Shown here: positions 49,380-59,480 of the stretch, in pieces
How positions within the stretch are numbered: the stretch's first letter is position 1
Layout of the letters: each line of letters begins with the position of its first letter
From: Fistularia commersonii
Taxonomy: Eukaryota; Chordata; Actinopteri; Syngnathiformes; Fistulariidae
DNA length: 64,000 nucleotides
Direction of reading: 5' to 3'
Assembly: GCA_037954325.1 (NCBI GenBank)
Contig: JBBMNZ010000001.1
Span: 29,395,758-29,459,757, forward strand
Notes under the pieces: generated by a model
Seen by the model: only the letters and a program-made list of their open reading frames with translations
Told to the model about the DNA's origin: nothing
Database searches by the model: none
Translations under genes and position numbers: made by a program

Positions 49380-49948
49380 AATAGAACTGACCTGCAAAGC
49401 ATTGTCTCCAGTTTTCATTTGACATGTTTCACGGTATTTATACACCTCAGAAAGGCCAAATACAGTCTGATTCTTTTGTCTGTCACTGGATTTTGTTTTA
49501 CACTAAACGGGAAGTGAATCATTTGCATTTCAAAGCCATGAAAGATCTAGTGACACTCGGGCATTTGGCCGGTGCATAACCCTGTTTTAATGTTCAAAAT
49601 ACTACTTTGCAGTCTGGAACGAGATGTAAATCACGTTCAGTTTGACAATTATTTGCCTATTGAGTTACTGTCTATTTGAGATGAAATATACTTTACTGAT
49701 CCCAGAACTGAGAAATTAGATAACATTTAATTTCATATATGGTATATTAACATCACATAAAATGCTATACATATCCATGTCCACATATATATGCAATTTA
49801 AATTAAAGTAAAGAAAGAAGAACTTTCCCAAAAGCAAGAGTAAGAAATCACTGAGAAAGAAAAGAATGCATGAGAAAGACAATTTGTCTGCAGGAAATTA
49901 TCTTTTCATATGTAAGTAATCAATTTTTTCTTTAACATAAGGGTTTAC
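49380..49948. other. Intergenic
   Basis: AT-rich. ATATACTTTACTGATCCCAG at about 49686 is another decayed dispersed-repeat tail. Nothing else is recognised. Confidence 0.5.
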
Positions 49949-50440
49949 TATCTTCTTCTTCTTCTTCTTCTTTCGGCTTTTCCCGTTAGGTGTCGCCACA
50001 GCGAGTCAACTTTCTCCATCTAACCCTATTCTCTGTATCCTCCTCTCTCACACCAGCTACCTTCATATCCTCTCTCACTACGTCCATAAAGCTTCTCTTT
50101 GGTCTTCCTCGAGACCTCTTGCCTGGCAGCTCCAATTCCAGCATCCGTCTACCAATATATTCACTATCTCTTCTCTGTACATGACCGAACCATCTCAGTC
50201 TGGCTTCTCTGACCTTCTCTCCAAAACATTAACCCGGTCCGCGACCGATCCGGTATGGTATAGTTTTGGTTGTCTCGCATATTTGGTTTTGGCAAAAGTT
50301 TTACGCCGGATGCCCTTCCTGACGCAACCCTCTGCATTTATCCGGGCTTGGGACCGGCACAGGGAGACACTGCTCCGTGCCCTCCCAAGGCAGGCTTGGA
50401 GAGGCACGGGCCAGTGCCGCCCTGAGGCTGCATTTATAAG
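49949..50440 (-). mobile_element. RTE-like retroelement 3' region with (AAG)n tail
   Basis: The best preserved copy of this family in the window. Read on the minus strand, a segment containing GGGTTGCGTCAGGAAGGGCA and TCCGGCGTAAAACTTTTGCC (50280-50440) is joined at about 50225 to GAGAGAAGGTCAGAGAAGCC and then RWFGHVQRRDSEYIGRRMLE-type coding sequence. It ends in the GCTGTGGCGACACCTAACGG tail and AAG repeats at 49953-49972. 5'-truncated and internally deleted. Confidence 0.8.
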
Positions 50441-50444
50441 GGTT

Positions 50445-50982
50445 TACTATCTGAACCCAGCTTATACTGCACCTTTAGTCTGTTGCCTCAGCAGGATCTG
50501 AGCATCATCAGTCAGCGGAGCAATGGCGAAATCTCATGAAGAAATAGGCAATACATGCAGGCTAGTTGCTCGGTCAAATGACGCTAACATCTGCAGTTTG
50601 TTATTTCTCTGGAATTTATCGACCCACCGCAGCTCAGAAACACTGATCCATACCCCCACTTCAAATCACAACGCAGACACATCGGTTTAAACTGCCAGCT
50701 GCTCTGTCACTTTTATTTATTCATATTTATTTGTGTATGAGGATCTATCAGTCTATCTATCTATCTATCTATCTATCTATGTATACATACACTTTGTTCA
50801 TTGCATTATTCTTATTTTCATAATTTCTTTTAATCTGTATTTCATGCAAATCTAAATTACATATGTATGTGTCCTTGAGTAAGGCACCTTAAATAAAATG
50901 TAACATTATTACGATAATTAGTATAAAGTATGTACCTCCACAACACTATTGTGTGGCTTAAAAATACCAAAACATGTGTCTC
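50445..50982. other. Intergenic, AT-rich
   Basis: Contains only a CTAT tetramer repeat (50752-50780). Confidence 0.5.
50752..50780. repeat. (CTAT)n microsatellite
   Basis: Seven tetramer units. Confidence 0.9.
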
Positions 50983-51087
50983 ACTGCTGATGTATTTACT
51001 AAATAGTAGGCAAGAAGGAAAATTGAAAAAGACATGACATGGAGGCCATAAATGTGGTTGTCCCACTAATATCTTTTGCTTTGTTTC
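50983..51087 (+). repeat. 105-bp repeat, copy 1 (copy 2 at 52921-53025)
   Basis: Begins ACTGCTGATGTATTTACTAA and ends near CCACTAATATCTTTTG. It differs from copy 2 at only about five or six positions. Confidence 0.9.
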
Positions 51088-51119
51088 CCTCCTGTGACGC
51101 TGGTGTCTTTAAAAGCCAC

Positions 51120-51420
51120 TGTTTGCATGCTGAATATCACAAAGAATTGGCAGATTCAGGTCCACGGCGCCTGGACCGTCAACCCAACCGATGACCCGAT
51201 GATACATCCATCCTGCAGTCAGGATGGCGGGGCCATGCTGAAGCCTATCCCAGCAATCATCAGGCGAAAGTCAATCTACGGACAAACAATCAGTCACTCA
51301 CTCATTCTTTCTCCATTCACTCTATTTTTCTTCTTTTTTTTCCCAATTCACCTGCTGCATGTATTTGGACTGCGGGAGGAAACCCAACAGACAGAAGGAG
51401 AACGTGCAAACGCCACACTG
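51120..51420 (+). mobile_element. Dispersed fish repeat fragment
   Basis: GAAGCCTATCCCAGCAATCA, GTATTTGGACTGCGGGAGGA, AACCCAACAGACAGAAGGAG and AACGTGCAAACGCCACACT are in the order of a very common teleost interspersed repeat. I do not name its class. Confidence 0.65.
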
Positions 51421-52138
51421 TACTATGTTTTACTTGCACTGCCAACACTGTTCATATTTATCATAATGTTTGCACTACCTATTTAATTTCAATACATTTC
51501 CAAATGCACTGTGGACAGCAAAGTAAGAACTTCATTGAACGGGAGAAAACGTTTCCATACTTTACATATGACAATAAACACTTTGAACCACTGGACTATA
51601 CTTGCAACACAAACTACACCCAGAGGCACATATTGCCTTATGGTGTATTTTCTAATTCGATTGCACAAAAAGTTAAAAAATAAACACAAAGTTTTATCAA
51701 ATAGAACATTGAACAATTGAGTTTTTTTTTCTGCAGTGAGATAGACAGTTAGCACACGCCACACTTGATGCAAGTTTGTGTGGTTCAGCAGGACTTAAGA
51801 ATTTTTTGTTCCAAATGTTACCGTCTTGGCCATTAATTAAAGAATCATGGCAGGTAGTTTATAATAACAACAGTAATAAGAAACAAGGGTTTCTTTCTTA
51901 GCACATCAGACACATTTTACGGATACATGTGATACAATATTAGCTAGCAGGGAACGTTAGCTTCGCCTCTCCGACGCGGTGTTGACCCGTAGAAATATTT
52001 CAAAAATACTTTCTGAGACTTACGTCGCTGCCTTCGCGTCCCAGGACGTGTCGCGGAACTAAAATGATCCCGCAGATGGCGATAAAGCCCGGAGAGTCTT
52101 TCTACACTTGTTTTTAACTTCCTCCGGTCAAAGGACGT
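51421..52138. other. Intergenic upstream of mrps26
   Basis: AT-rich to about 51930, then GC rises towards the mrps26 promoter. No gene recognised. Confidence 0.5.
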
Positions 52139-52150
52139 CAAAATGGCGGC
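52139..52150 (+). promoter_or_regulatory. mrps26: YY1-like motif in the mrps26 promoter/leader
   Basis: CAAAATGGCGGC resembles the AAGATGGCGGC motif frequent at vertebrate ribosomal and mitochondrial gene starts. It lies about 240 bp before the start codon. Confidence 0.45.
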
Positions 52151-52203
52151 CTCCGTGTGCCGCCAATGACCCGCTCGCAGCGTCGCGGCTCCGCTTCCCA
52201 GCG

Positions 52204-52349
52204 ACCGAAGGACCGGAGAACCGCTAAAGGACCGGAGAACCGCTAAAGGACCGCTGAAGGACCGGAGAACCGCTGGAGAATCGCTAAAGAACCGCTGAAG
52301 AACCGCTAAAGAACCGCTCAAGAACCGCCGAAGAACCGCTGAAGGACCT
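52204..52349 (+). repeat. 12-15-bp tandem repeat (GAACCGCTAAAG family) in the mrps26 leader
   Basis: About eleven imperfect copies of AGAACCGCTAAAGG / AGGACCGGAGAACCGCT end about 40 bp before the start codon. They would lie in the 5' UTR or just upstream of transcription. Confidence 0.9.
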
Positions 52350-52386
52350 CGGCATCCACAGGGGAAGAACCCGCAGGGCCGCCGGC

Positions 52387-54211
52387 ATGTTCCGGATCGG
52401 GGCCGGGCGGGGCGCTGCGGTGGCCCGGCTTCTCTCCGCCAGGGGCTCCGTGCTGGTGGAGCCCGTCCGCGGACGGAAGTCCCGCACCGACCCGGTCGCC
52501 AAGTCCAAAGAGGGCCGAGTGAAGGAGCCCCCGGCCGTCGACCCGGTGGAGATGCTGGTGCTCCGGGAGCGGTTCGCGGAGTACCAACTGATCGTGCGGG
52601 CTCTGCGGTGGGTCCGCTCGCCGCCGAGAGCGACACATTGACGGCGACCGGACTTGAACGTTTCAGCCGCTCAAGTCCGGTCGCCGCAACACGAATCCTC
52701 CCGGTGCCCGGGACGACCGGGACGACCGGGAGCCTTTACTGCTGCCGTTCTGCAGCTGGAGCCGGAAGCACCTGGAGGATGTTGGTCTTTACGACCGTCT
52801 AGAAATGGACCTCACGCAGCTCCAGATGGGAACTCAGAGTTCTGGAGTTCTGAATGTGCTCTTGGATCTCCGAAAGGTCCATGGATGAGTTTAGTTTCCA
52901 TACATACGCGTGCGGTGTTTACTGCTGATGTATTTACTAAATAGTATGCAAGAAGGAAAATTGAAAAAGACATGACATGGTGGCCATAAATGTGGTTTTT
53001 CCACTAATATCTTTTGTTTTGTTCCACTAAATGGCCCTTTTATTGCAATTGTGCTCGAGGGTGCATAGAAAATTTAGAGAAGCATATAGATTACATTGCA
53101 TTTGGCAGACGCTTTTATCCAAAGCGACTTACAATATAGAAACTACTCGTACTTTTACCCTCGTCTTGGTCTGGTTGCTGAAGATGGTCCTGGCCGCGTG
53201 GCGGTCCAGTGCCAATACGAGTCGCGTCGAGGTCGACTCCGTGAACCATCGTCTCCGAGTCCGACCGTCATTGTAGTTCTAAGTATCTGCCGTCTTCCCT
53301 ATTCTATTTCAGTCAAGAGTTCAAGGAGGAGGTGCTCGGAAAGAAGTACGAGGAGGAGACGGGCTCCCTGGCGGAGGAGCGAGCGAGGCAGGAGGCCGAG
53401 GAACACGGAGCCCTCATGGCCTGGAACCACCAGGAGAACCTCCGTCTGCTCAGACTCCGGTGAGAAAACCTCACCCGCCGTTATTTCCTCTGGCTCGTCC
53501 CAGAAGCGCGTCGGTCACCCGGGTTCTCTCTTTCGTTTCCCAGAACATTGAGGATCCAGAAGGAAACGGAAGAGTCGGAGCACAAGAAATTAGAAGACGC
53601 CATTCAGCACGAACGCACACAGCGAGAATTCCTCCGTGAGAAAGAGGAGGAGGTTCTACAGCTGCAGGTACATTTTAATTCCCCTTAAATGTGTTTCACA
53701 GCATTCATCTGTTTCAAAGCATTTGCCCAGTTATTGCGGTTTGAGCGGTAAAGATTGGTATGGACTCTATGAATAACACTGTTTATTGCTTTTGCAAAAA
53801 AGTGGGAACTATGAGATCAAGGAGGAATGCTTTGAGTCCTGTGTTCTTTAGTTGTTCTTCTTGCAAGTCTATCAAAGCATTGCCGCAAATTTTTTGCAAA
53901 TTATAATCAAGCAATGACATCACAAGAAGCGTGACATCAGACCAAACTTTGCAAGACGTTTTTTAAAAAACCCCAAAGATATTATTGGACCTCATCGCAA
54001 AATTGTCCGCCGATGAGCGAACGCTCTGAAGAGCAAGCAGAAATCACAGATGTGATTATTGTTTTTCGCCAACTCCCAGGAAGACGCAAAGAACTTCATC
54101 ACGCTGGAGAACCTGGACCGGCGCATCGAGGAGGCGCTGGACAATCCAAAGAACTACAACTTTGCCATTGACAAAGAAGGGAGGGTGGTCAAACAGACCG
54201 TGCTCCAGTGA
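52387..54211 (+). CDS. mrps26: mrps26, mitochondrial ribosomal protein S26 (mS26)
   Basis: Four exons, 52387-52607, 53313-53459, 53544-53667 and 54080-54211, encode 207 residues, against about 205 in mammals. The protein is a small-subunit mitoribosome component in the matrix. The N-terminus MFRIGAGRGAAVARLLSARG is Arg-rich without acids, a mitochondrial presequence. The signature follows: VAKSKEGRV, PPAVDPVEMLVLRERFAEY, then a long charged helix including HGALMAWNHQENLRL, EKEEEVLQLQ, KNFITLENLDRRIEEALD and the C-terminal NPKNYNFAIDKEGRVVKQ. All junctions are GT/AG and the phases close perfectly. An AATAAA at 54618-54623 gives a 3' UTR of about 0.4 kb. Confidence 0.95.
52642..52686. repeat. 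Perfect 16-bp inverted repeat in mrps26 intron 1
   Basis: Arms at 52642-52657 (CGGCGACCGGACTTGA) and 52671-52686 are exact complements around a 13-nt loop, 34 nt after the exon-1 donor. Confidence 0.95.
52921..53025 (+). repeat. 105-bp repeat, copy 2
   Basis: Near-identical to 50983-51087, same orientation, inside mrps26 intron 1. Confidence 0.9.
53668..54079 (+). other. mrps26 intron 3
   Basis: Donor CAG-GTACAT, acceptor AACTCCCAG. Nothing recognised inside. Confidence 0.8.
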
Positions 54212-54623
54212 CTCCAGACCCAGCAAGAACAGGCCCACGTGCTGCTACCGGGTCCAGGATCGGGAAGACCAACGTCCTTCGTACTCGTACGCTGAGAAAC
54301 CACCGAGTGACAAGTACGGATCACTTCCTAAAAAGAGTCTTGATGCGGTCTAAAGGGACCCGTATTCTATAGAATCCTCCGGGTCACGATCGAGATCTTA
54401 CTGGTGTTCGTTGGAAACGGTCATGTGTTCAGAAAAGCTTGGTTTCTGTTTGTTTGGGAGTTCGAAGATATATTGATCCCTCCTCTCTGCACCTGGAAGC
54501 TAATCTTACTTACGTGTAATATAATCCCAGTAAATGAATGTTGGTCCCGCTAGATCGGTCTGACTATTTCAGGGCCAGGCTTTAAAAAACACCATATTAA
54601 ACCAGAAGCCGGTTTCCAATAAA
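54212..54623 (+). other. mrps26: mrps26 3' UTR
   Basis: Ends at an AATAAA signal (54618-54623). Confidence 0.65.
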
Positions 54624-56453
54624 GACATATTGAGGAACTGCTTTGTGAGAAATAATCTATGCTCGTTGATCCGAAGGGGGAAAAACAGCGGTTTGGTTTC
54701 CAAGGTTCCCGTAGGTCAACAAACTCTGCACATCGTGTCGCGGCACCTGTAAGCATGAGGGGAGAGCGTTTAACGTCCGCCTTCACGGCAACGTGCTGCT
54801 GATTAGTGTTAATCCTCTTGTGCTGGGCTGAGCGTGCTGGTCAGATGATGATGATGATGATGAGAGGTGAAGAACCGTGGAGGAACTCAGGCAGCGGCTT
54901 TACGGCGCCAAAAGGCAGAAATAACCAAGCCGATTAAATCCGCGCCGCCCCGCTATGGGTGCCGACTCATCTAGATTCATTCCCCATAAACTTGGGGACC
55001 GGGTGAAATACCTGCTGCTCCCCTTTTTTAAAAGCAAACCAATGCATTTTAACCTCAGTTTTTGTTTCCGGAATTCTCTACATGTGTCATAAATCAAGGT
55101 TGAATATCCCGTGAAACTGACGGAAGCACTGAAAGATCCAATATCAAAGTAATCTATGGATATGAATGCATATTTATGTCTGACACAATCACTGCTGGGT
55201 TCTGACTGTAAACCAGCGTGATGCTCTTCACATGGTTAACGGGATTGGCATCTGTTCTTAACGGGATTATTCAGACTTGGCAGTAAAAACAGAGATAAGC
55301 TGTTAAAGGGCCGAGCGGATGGGGATAAACCATGACCTCGGATGTAAACACAACTTGACCATTGCGGTCGTGAAAGAATCGGAATCAAAATGTTTACGTG
55401 CAAATAACTAACCCTCGGCCGAAAACCCCACGCGTCGTCGAAGTTGAGCTTCAAAATGTGCGTCAGATTTATCCAACAAGTCACAATTGGACTTTTTTTT
55501 AAGTTTGATGTTTAACATTGTTTAACGAGGTAACTTCAGCCCACAAACTCCCGTTACATTTTTTCACTGTATGAAGTCAAAAAAAGAGCGTCAGGGACAA
55601 TTAGATGCATTTTAATGCATTTGTACATCATTTTGGTCGGTCATTATGTGTCAGGTTCGGTCCATCGTCTGCTTTTTAAGAGCGGAGATGTTATTGGTGA
55701 AGTGTGAAGACTTTTTCTTTTTGTTCCCACAGGTGAAAGTTTGAGTTTCACTTTGTGCAATGATGGCTGTAAATAGTCTCATTTTGAATATTCAACACTT
55801 TATTCATCCCTTACGGGGAAATTATTCTCTACATTTGGATGAACCAAAGCGGTCGGCAGCCCGAGTAGCAGCCCGGCGTCCGGCGACTCGTCAGGCGACA
55901 CGAAGAGCGGCTGGGAGGAGCTCGGCCATCGGACCGGGTCGATGCCTCCGACCGCCCCAGGATTCCAACCCTAACCCAGGATCTCCTGTTTACTAGACAG
56001 ATGCTTTAACCAGGTCAAGGCTTTTTCTCAAATCCGCACGTTTGAACAAACATATAGTCTAAAACACTTGGGATTTTGTGATGTCAGAGAGTCGAAGGCG
56101 TCAGTCGTTCTAATGAACGAAATAAGAACAAATCTCGCTTCACCCCAGGATCAAACGTTGACAGATGTCTGTACATCTAGCAAACACTGGCCTAATGACT
56201 GGCTTCATAAAATACAACTTTAGATTCAAAAAAAATAGCATACACTCACATTAAATCGATGAAAAAAAATAGCACTTGAATATTCAAGTATAATAGATCA
56301 AATCGATGAGTCATTCAGCAGAGGAGATTCTTTGGACTCCGTCTGCGAACGGTGTGAAGACGAGGGCTTCATCTCTCACGTCCTCAGCAGGGAAGGGTTT
56401 TTTTCAGGTGTTCTTCAAGTCCCGCTACAGCCACACTGTTTCTGATGTATTGG
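54624..56453. other. Region between mrps26 and loxl3, including the loxl3 3' UTR
   Basis: The two genes converge here. A short ATG repeat is at 54846-54862. A dispersed repeat at about 55795-56020 begins ACTTTATTCATCCCTTACGG and ends GATCTCCTGTTTACTAGACA. The loxl3 3' UTR must extend leftwards from 56454; its poly(A) signal is not certain (a minus-strand AATAAA falls at about 55799). Confidence 0.45.
55795..56020. mobile_element. Dispersed fish repeat
   Basis: An ACTTTATTCATCCC... start, GC-rich middle and CCAGGATTCCAACCCTAACC then GGATCTCCTGTTTACTAGAC end are typical of a common teleost interspersed repeat. The 58350-58720 sequence looks like a relative. Confidence 0.5.
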
Positions 56454-57554
56454 TTAAGAAATCTGGTTATTCAGCTGTCCGGGGTACTTCTCAAACCTCC
56501 TCTCCGCCTCCTCGCTGAAAGCGTCACCTGCAGGCAGAGAAAACACCGAGTGAAGCTGGTGGGAGAAAAGGGGCCCGAAAAGAGAAGGTGAAGGTCTCCT
56601 CCGGCCACCCACCGGTGTGGCAGTTATGGAGCCAGATTCGCTGGCCGTCATATTTGCAGTTGCATTTCATGGCGTTGTTGGTGAAGTCGCTCTCTGCTAC
56701 CTCAAAATTAGGGTTGATGACAATCTGAGAGGGCGAGAAGGAGAGCGGAGAAGGGTCAGAGAGAACCAGGCTTTCCTGATTTAAACACCGGCCTCAGACC
56801 TCCGGAGTTTGATGCGTCGAGCAAAAGGAGAAACCAAACTCCAAAGACAAAGGAATCATTTCATCCAAAGCACCCTGTCCTTCCATCAATCCTTGAGAAG
56901 ACGTGGCACCACAGTCAGAGCAAAAGTGCCGCTGTGCTTCTCAGCCTTTTATTTCCCCCCATGGCCCGGCGGCCTCCTGCTCACCTGCATGATGTAGTTT
57001 CCCGGTTTGACGTCGGTGATGTCGATCCACTGGCAGTCGATGTCGTGGCGGTAAAGATCCCAGCAGCCCACCGTAATGCCCTGGTCGCCAAAGTTGGCGC
57101 ATTCGTACCGTTTTGAAACGCCTGGAATGCAGAGACAGAATCATCCACCGAGGTTTCACTGATTCTTACGGTTTTGAGGCCACTGAACACTTTTTCTGCG
57201 AATGGTTTCCCTGAATAAATAAAGTTTTAACGAAGAAGGCCGTTAAAAGGTAGGATACTGCAAACCAACAGAAACTTTGATCGCTGAAAATTGAATCCAA
57301 TGATACTGAATCAAACTCTCTCCTTGCTCCAATAATCCCCCCCAGAATTGGGAATTTCAATAAAAATAACTGCCAAAAAAAAAAAAAAAATCAGTCAATC
57401 TGATGAGCCTCGGTGACGAAGTAATGACTTCACCTTCTTGGCAGTCTGAGTCCTCCAGACAGAAGCTGGCCTTATGTCCTTCTGCCACCTTGGTCCCGTT
57501 GGAGTTCAGCAGGTCGTAGTGAGTGAAGATGTCCATGCTGTGGTAATGCCTGCA

Positions 57555-57594
<40 letters not shown>

Positions 57595-59409
57595 AGAATC
57601 CACAAACCATTCTAATTCAGTGGTAAGTTTCACATAAGAGCTGAAAGCAGCAAACATTTAACGGCTATGATTGCATGCTGTGTTTTAAATAATCTGACAG
57701 TTTAAAAGGAGGAGGTTCACCGGTCTGTATTTACAAAGTAAATGAAAAGCGATACCATGTACTTTAATACTTTGCACCTCTTGCATGAAGTCAAACGAAG
57801 AGTGAAAAAATCCAAATCATCCCCGTTGGTTTTCATTTCTTTCTCCTTAATTTTGAGCAAATCAAACCTGTAAAGACTGTAATAGTTCTATTTTAATTCA
57901 GTAGTTTTCAACACGGTTTTAAGGTTCCTTGACGAACACAAACCCCCTCATTGGCAAGACTTCACCTGTGTGACTTAATACAAACAAATGCGACCGGTCT
58001 TGAAGAAAAACGCAGTTTTGCCAGAACCCTGACCCGTGACAGGCGTGCCAGACCCAGGAGTGCCGGCCTGCCTTGGGCTTGAAGTCAGCCCGGCCAATGT
58101 TGTTGATCTGGGAGGAGAAGCGCAGCAGGCGGCGGTGACCGTAGGGCCAGTTGGCCTTGGCCGCAGACTTGGAGAGGCAGTCCTCCTCGGCAGCACAGTA
58201 GAGCATGTGCAGAGGACGGTCCTCGATGTAAACCGTCTGCTGGACCAGAGGGGCGTTCAACACCAGGTCGGAGGTCGCTGGAAGCACACCCGAAGCATTC
58301 CCAGTTACTTTCTAATATCCTCCAAGCACAGTAGAACTAATAATAATTTATCCTTTATTAATCCCTCTTGGGGAAACGAAGCAGCGCTGCCGGGGGAGCA
58401 GCCGGGGCTTCGGTGTGTTGATCGGCGACGAGGAGGAGCCGGGAATCCAAGCAGGAATGTTTGCTCCCAAAGACGATGGCTCCACCTCCGGCGCCGCCCC
58501 TGATCAAGGTTTTTACTTTATCTATTATTTATTTACTTTATCTATACCATTTCATGCATTATCCCTGGCGCTACGCCTGCGGTCCGGCTCGCGGGGGCGC
58601 AGGCGTCTACGCCGGCGGTCACGGCTCAGCCCGACGGCACAACCTGGGCAGGTCGGCGGTCGGCGGCGGGGCCAGGAAAGGCCCTCGGTCTGAGGTCGAC
58701 CTTCTTGCAGTGAGGCGGAAGCACTGACCTCTGCACCGCCCCTTTCTTCACATTGTTGCTTTTTGTAAAATGTTCAATCATATTTCATTCTATATATGGG
58801 ATTCTTTTTCTAATTTTTTCTCCTTTAAGTTAGAAAACACATTTTTTTCTTTTCCTCGCTTCGGATGATTTCAGCCACTCACTCTCGGAACAAATGACCC
58901 CGGCGGCGAACTTTGCGGCCCCTTTCTGGCAGCTGACAGTTTTGTGATGCTGGCACTGAGTCAGCGCCATCTCGTTCCCCGTGCACTTCACGCCGCTCAT
59001 CGCCATCTCGGTAACGTTGCTGCCGTCCCAGTACCAGGTTTCCTTACGGTTGGGGGGACGGGTCGGTGACGTGAGAGGAACAGACAGACAATAAAACATC
59101 GGTCAGGAATGAATGATTCGCAGATGGAGGAACAGTGTTCACGGGACGCCGCCGCTCTGAAAACCAGATGTGTGTGACTCATGTTTGGCCGCCGGCCGCC
59201 GCGCACAAGTCAGGTTTACGGTCAGCGGGAGAACCGAGTGATACCAGAACCAAACCGCTTACTGCATTCATTAACAAGAAAAACACGGGCCGACATCTTT
59301 TCTCGCTTCAAACGTCGCGCAGCTGCTTTTCACAGCTCATACATACGGAAAAGATAACAATAAATGTGTGCTTTCATACACACGACGGCCTATTGACAAG
59401 TGTATTAAA

Positions 59410-59480
<71 letters not shown>

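Larger units (their letters stand above)
52608..53312 (+). other. mrps26 intron 1
   Basis: Contains a perfect 16-bp hairpin (52642-52686), a GGACGACCGG repeat (52703-52728), copy 2 of the 105-bp repeat (52921-53025), and an L2-type tail (GCAGACGCTTTTATCCAAAG then CGACTTACA) at about 53103-53131. Confidence 0.85.

Noticed and set aside
51944..52636. 230-codon minus-strand frame over the mrps26 first exon
   Set aside because: Antisense shadow plus the tandem repeat in the leader; mrps26 explains the plus strand fully.
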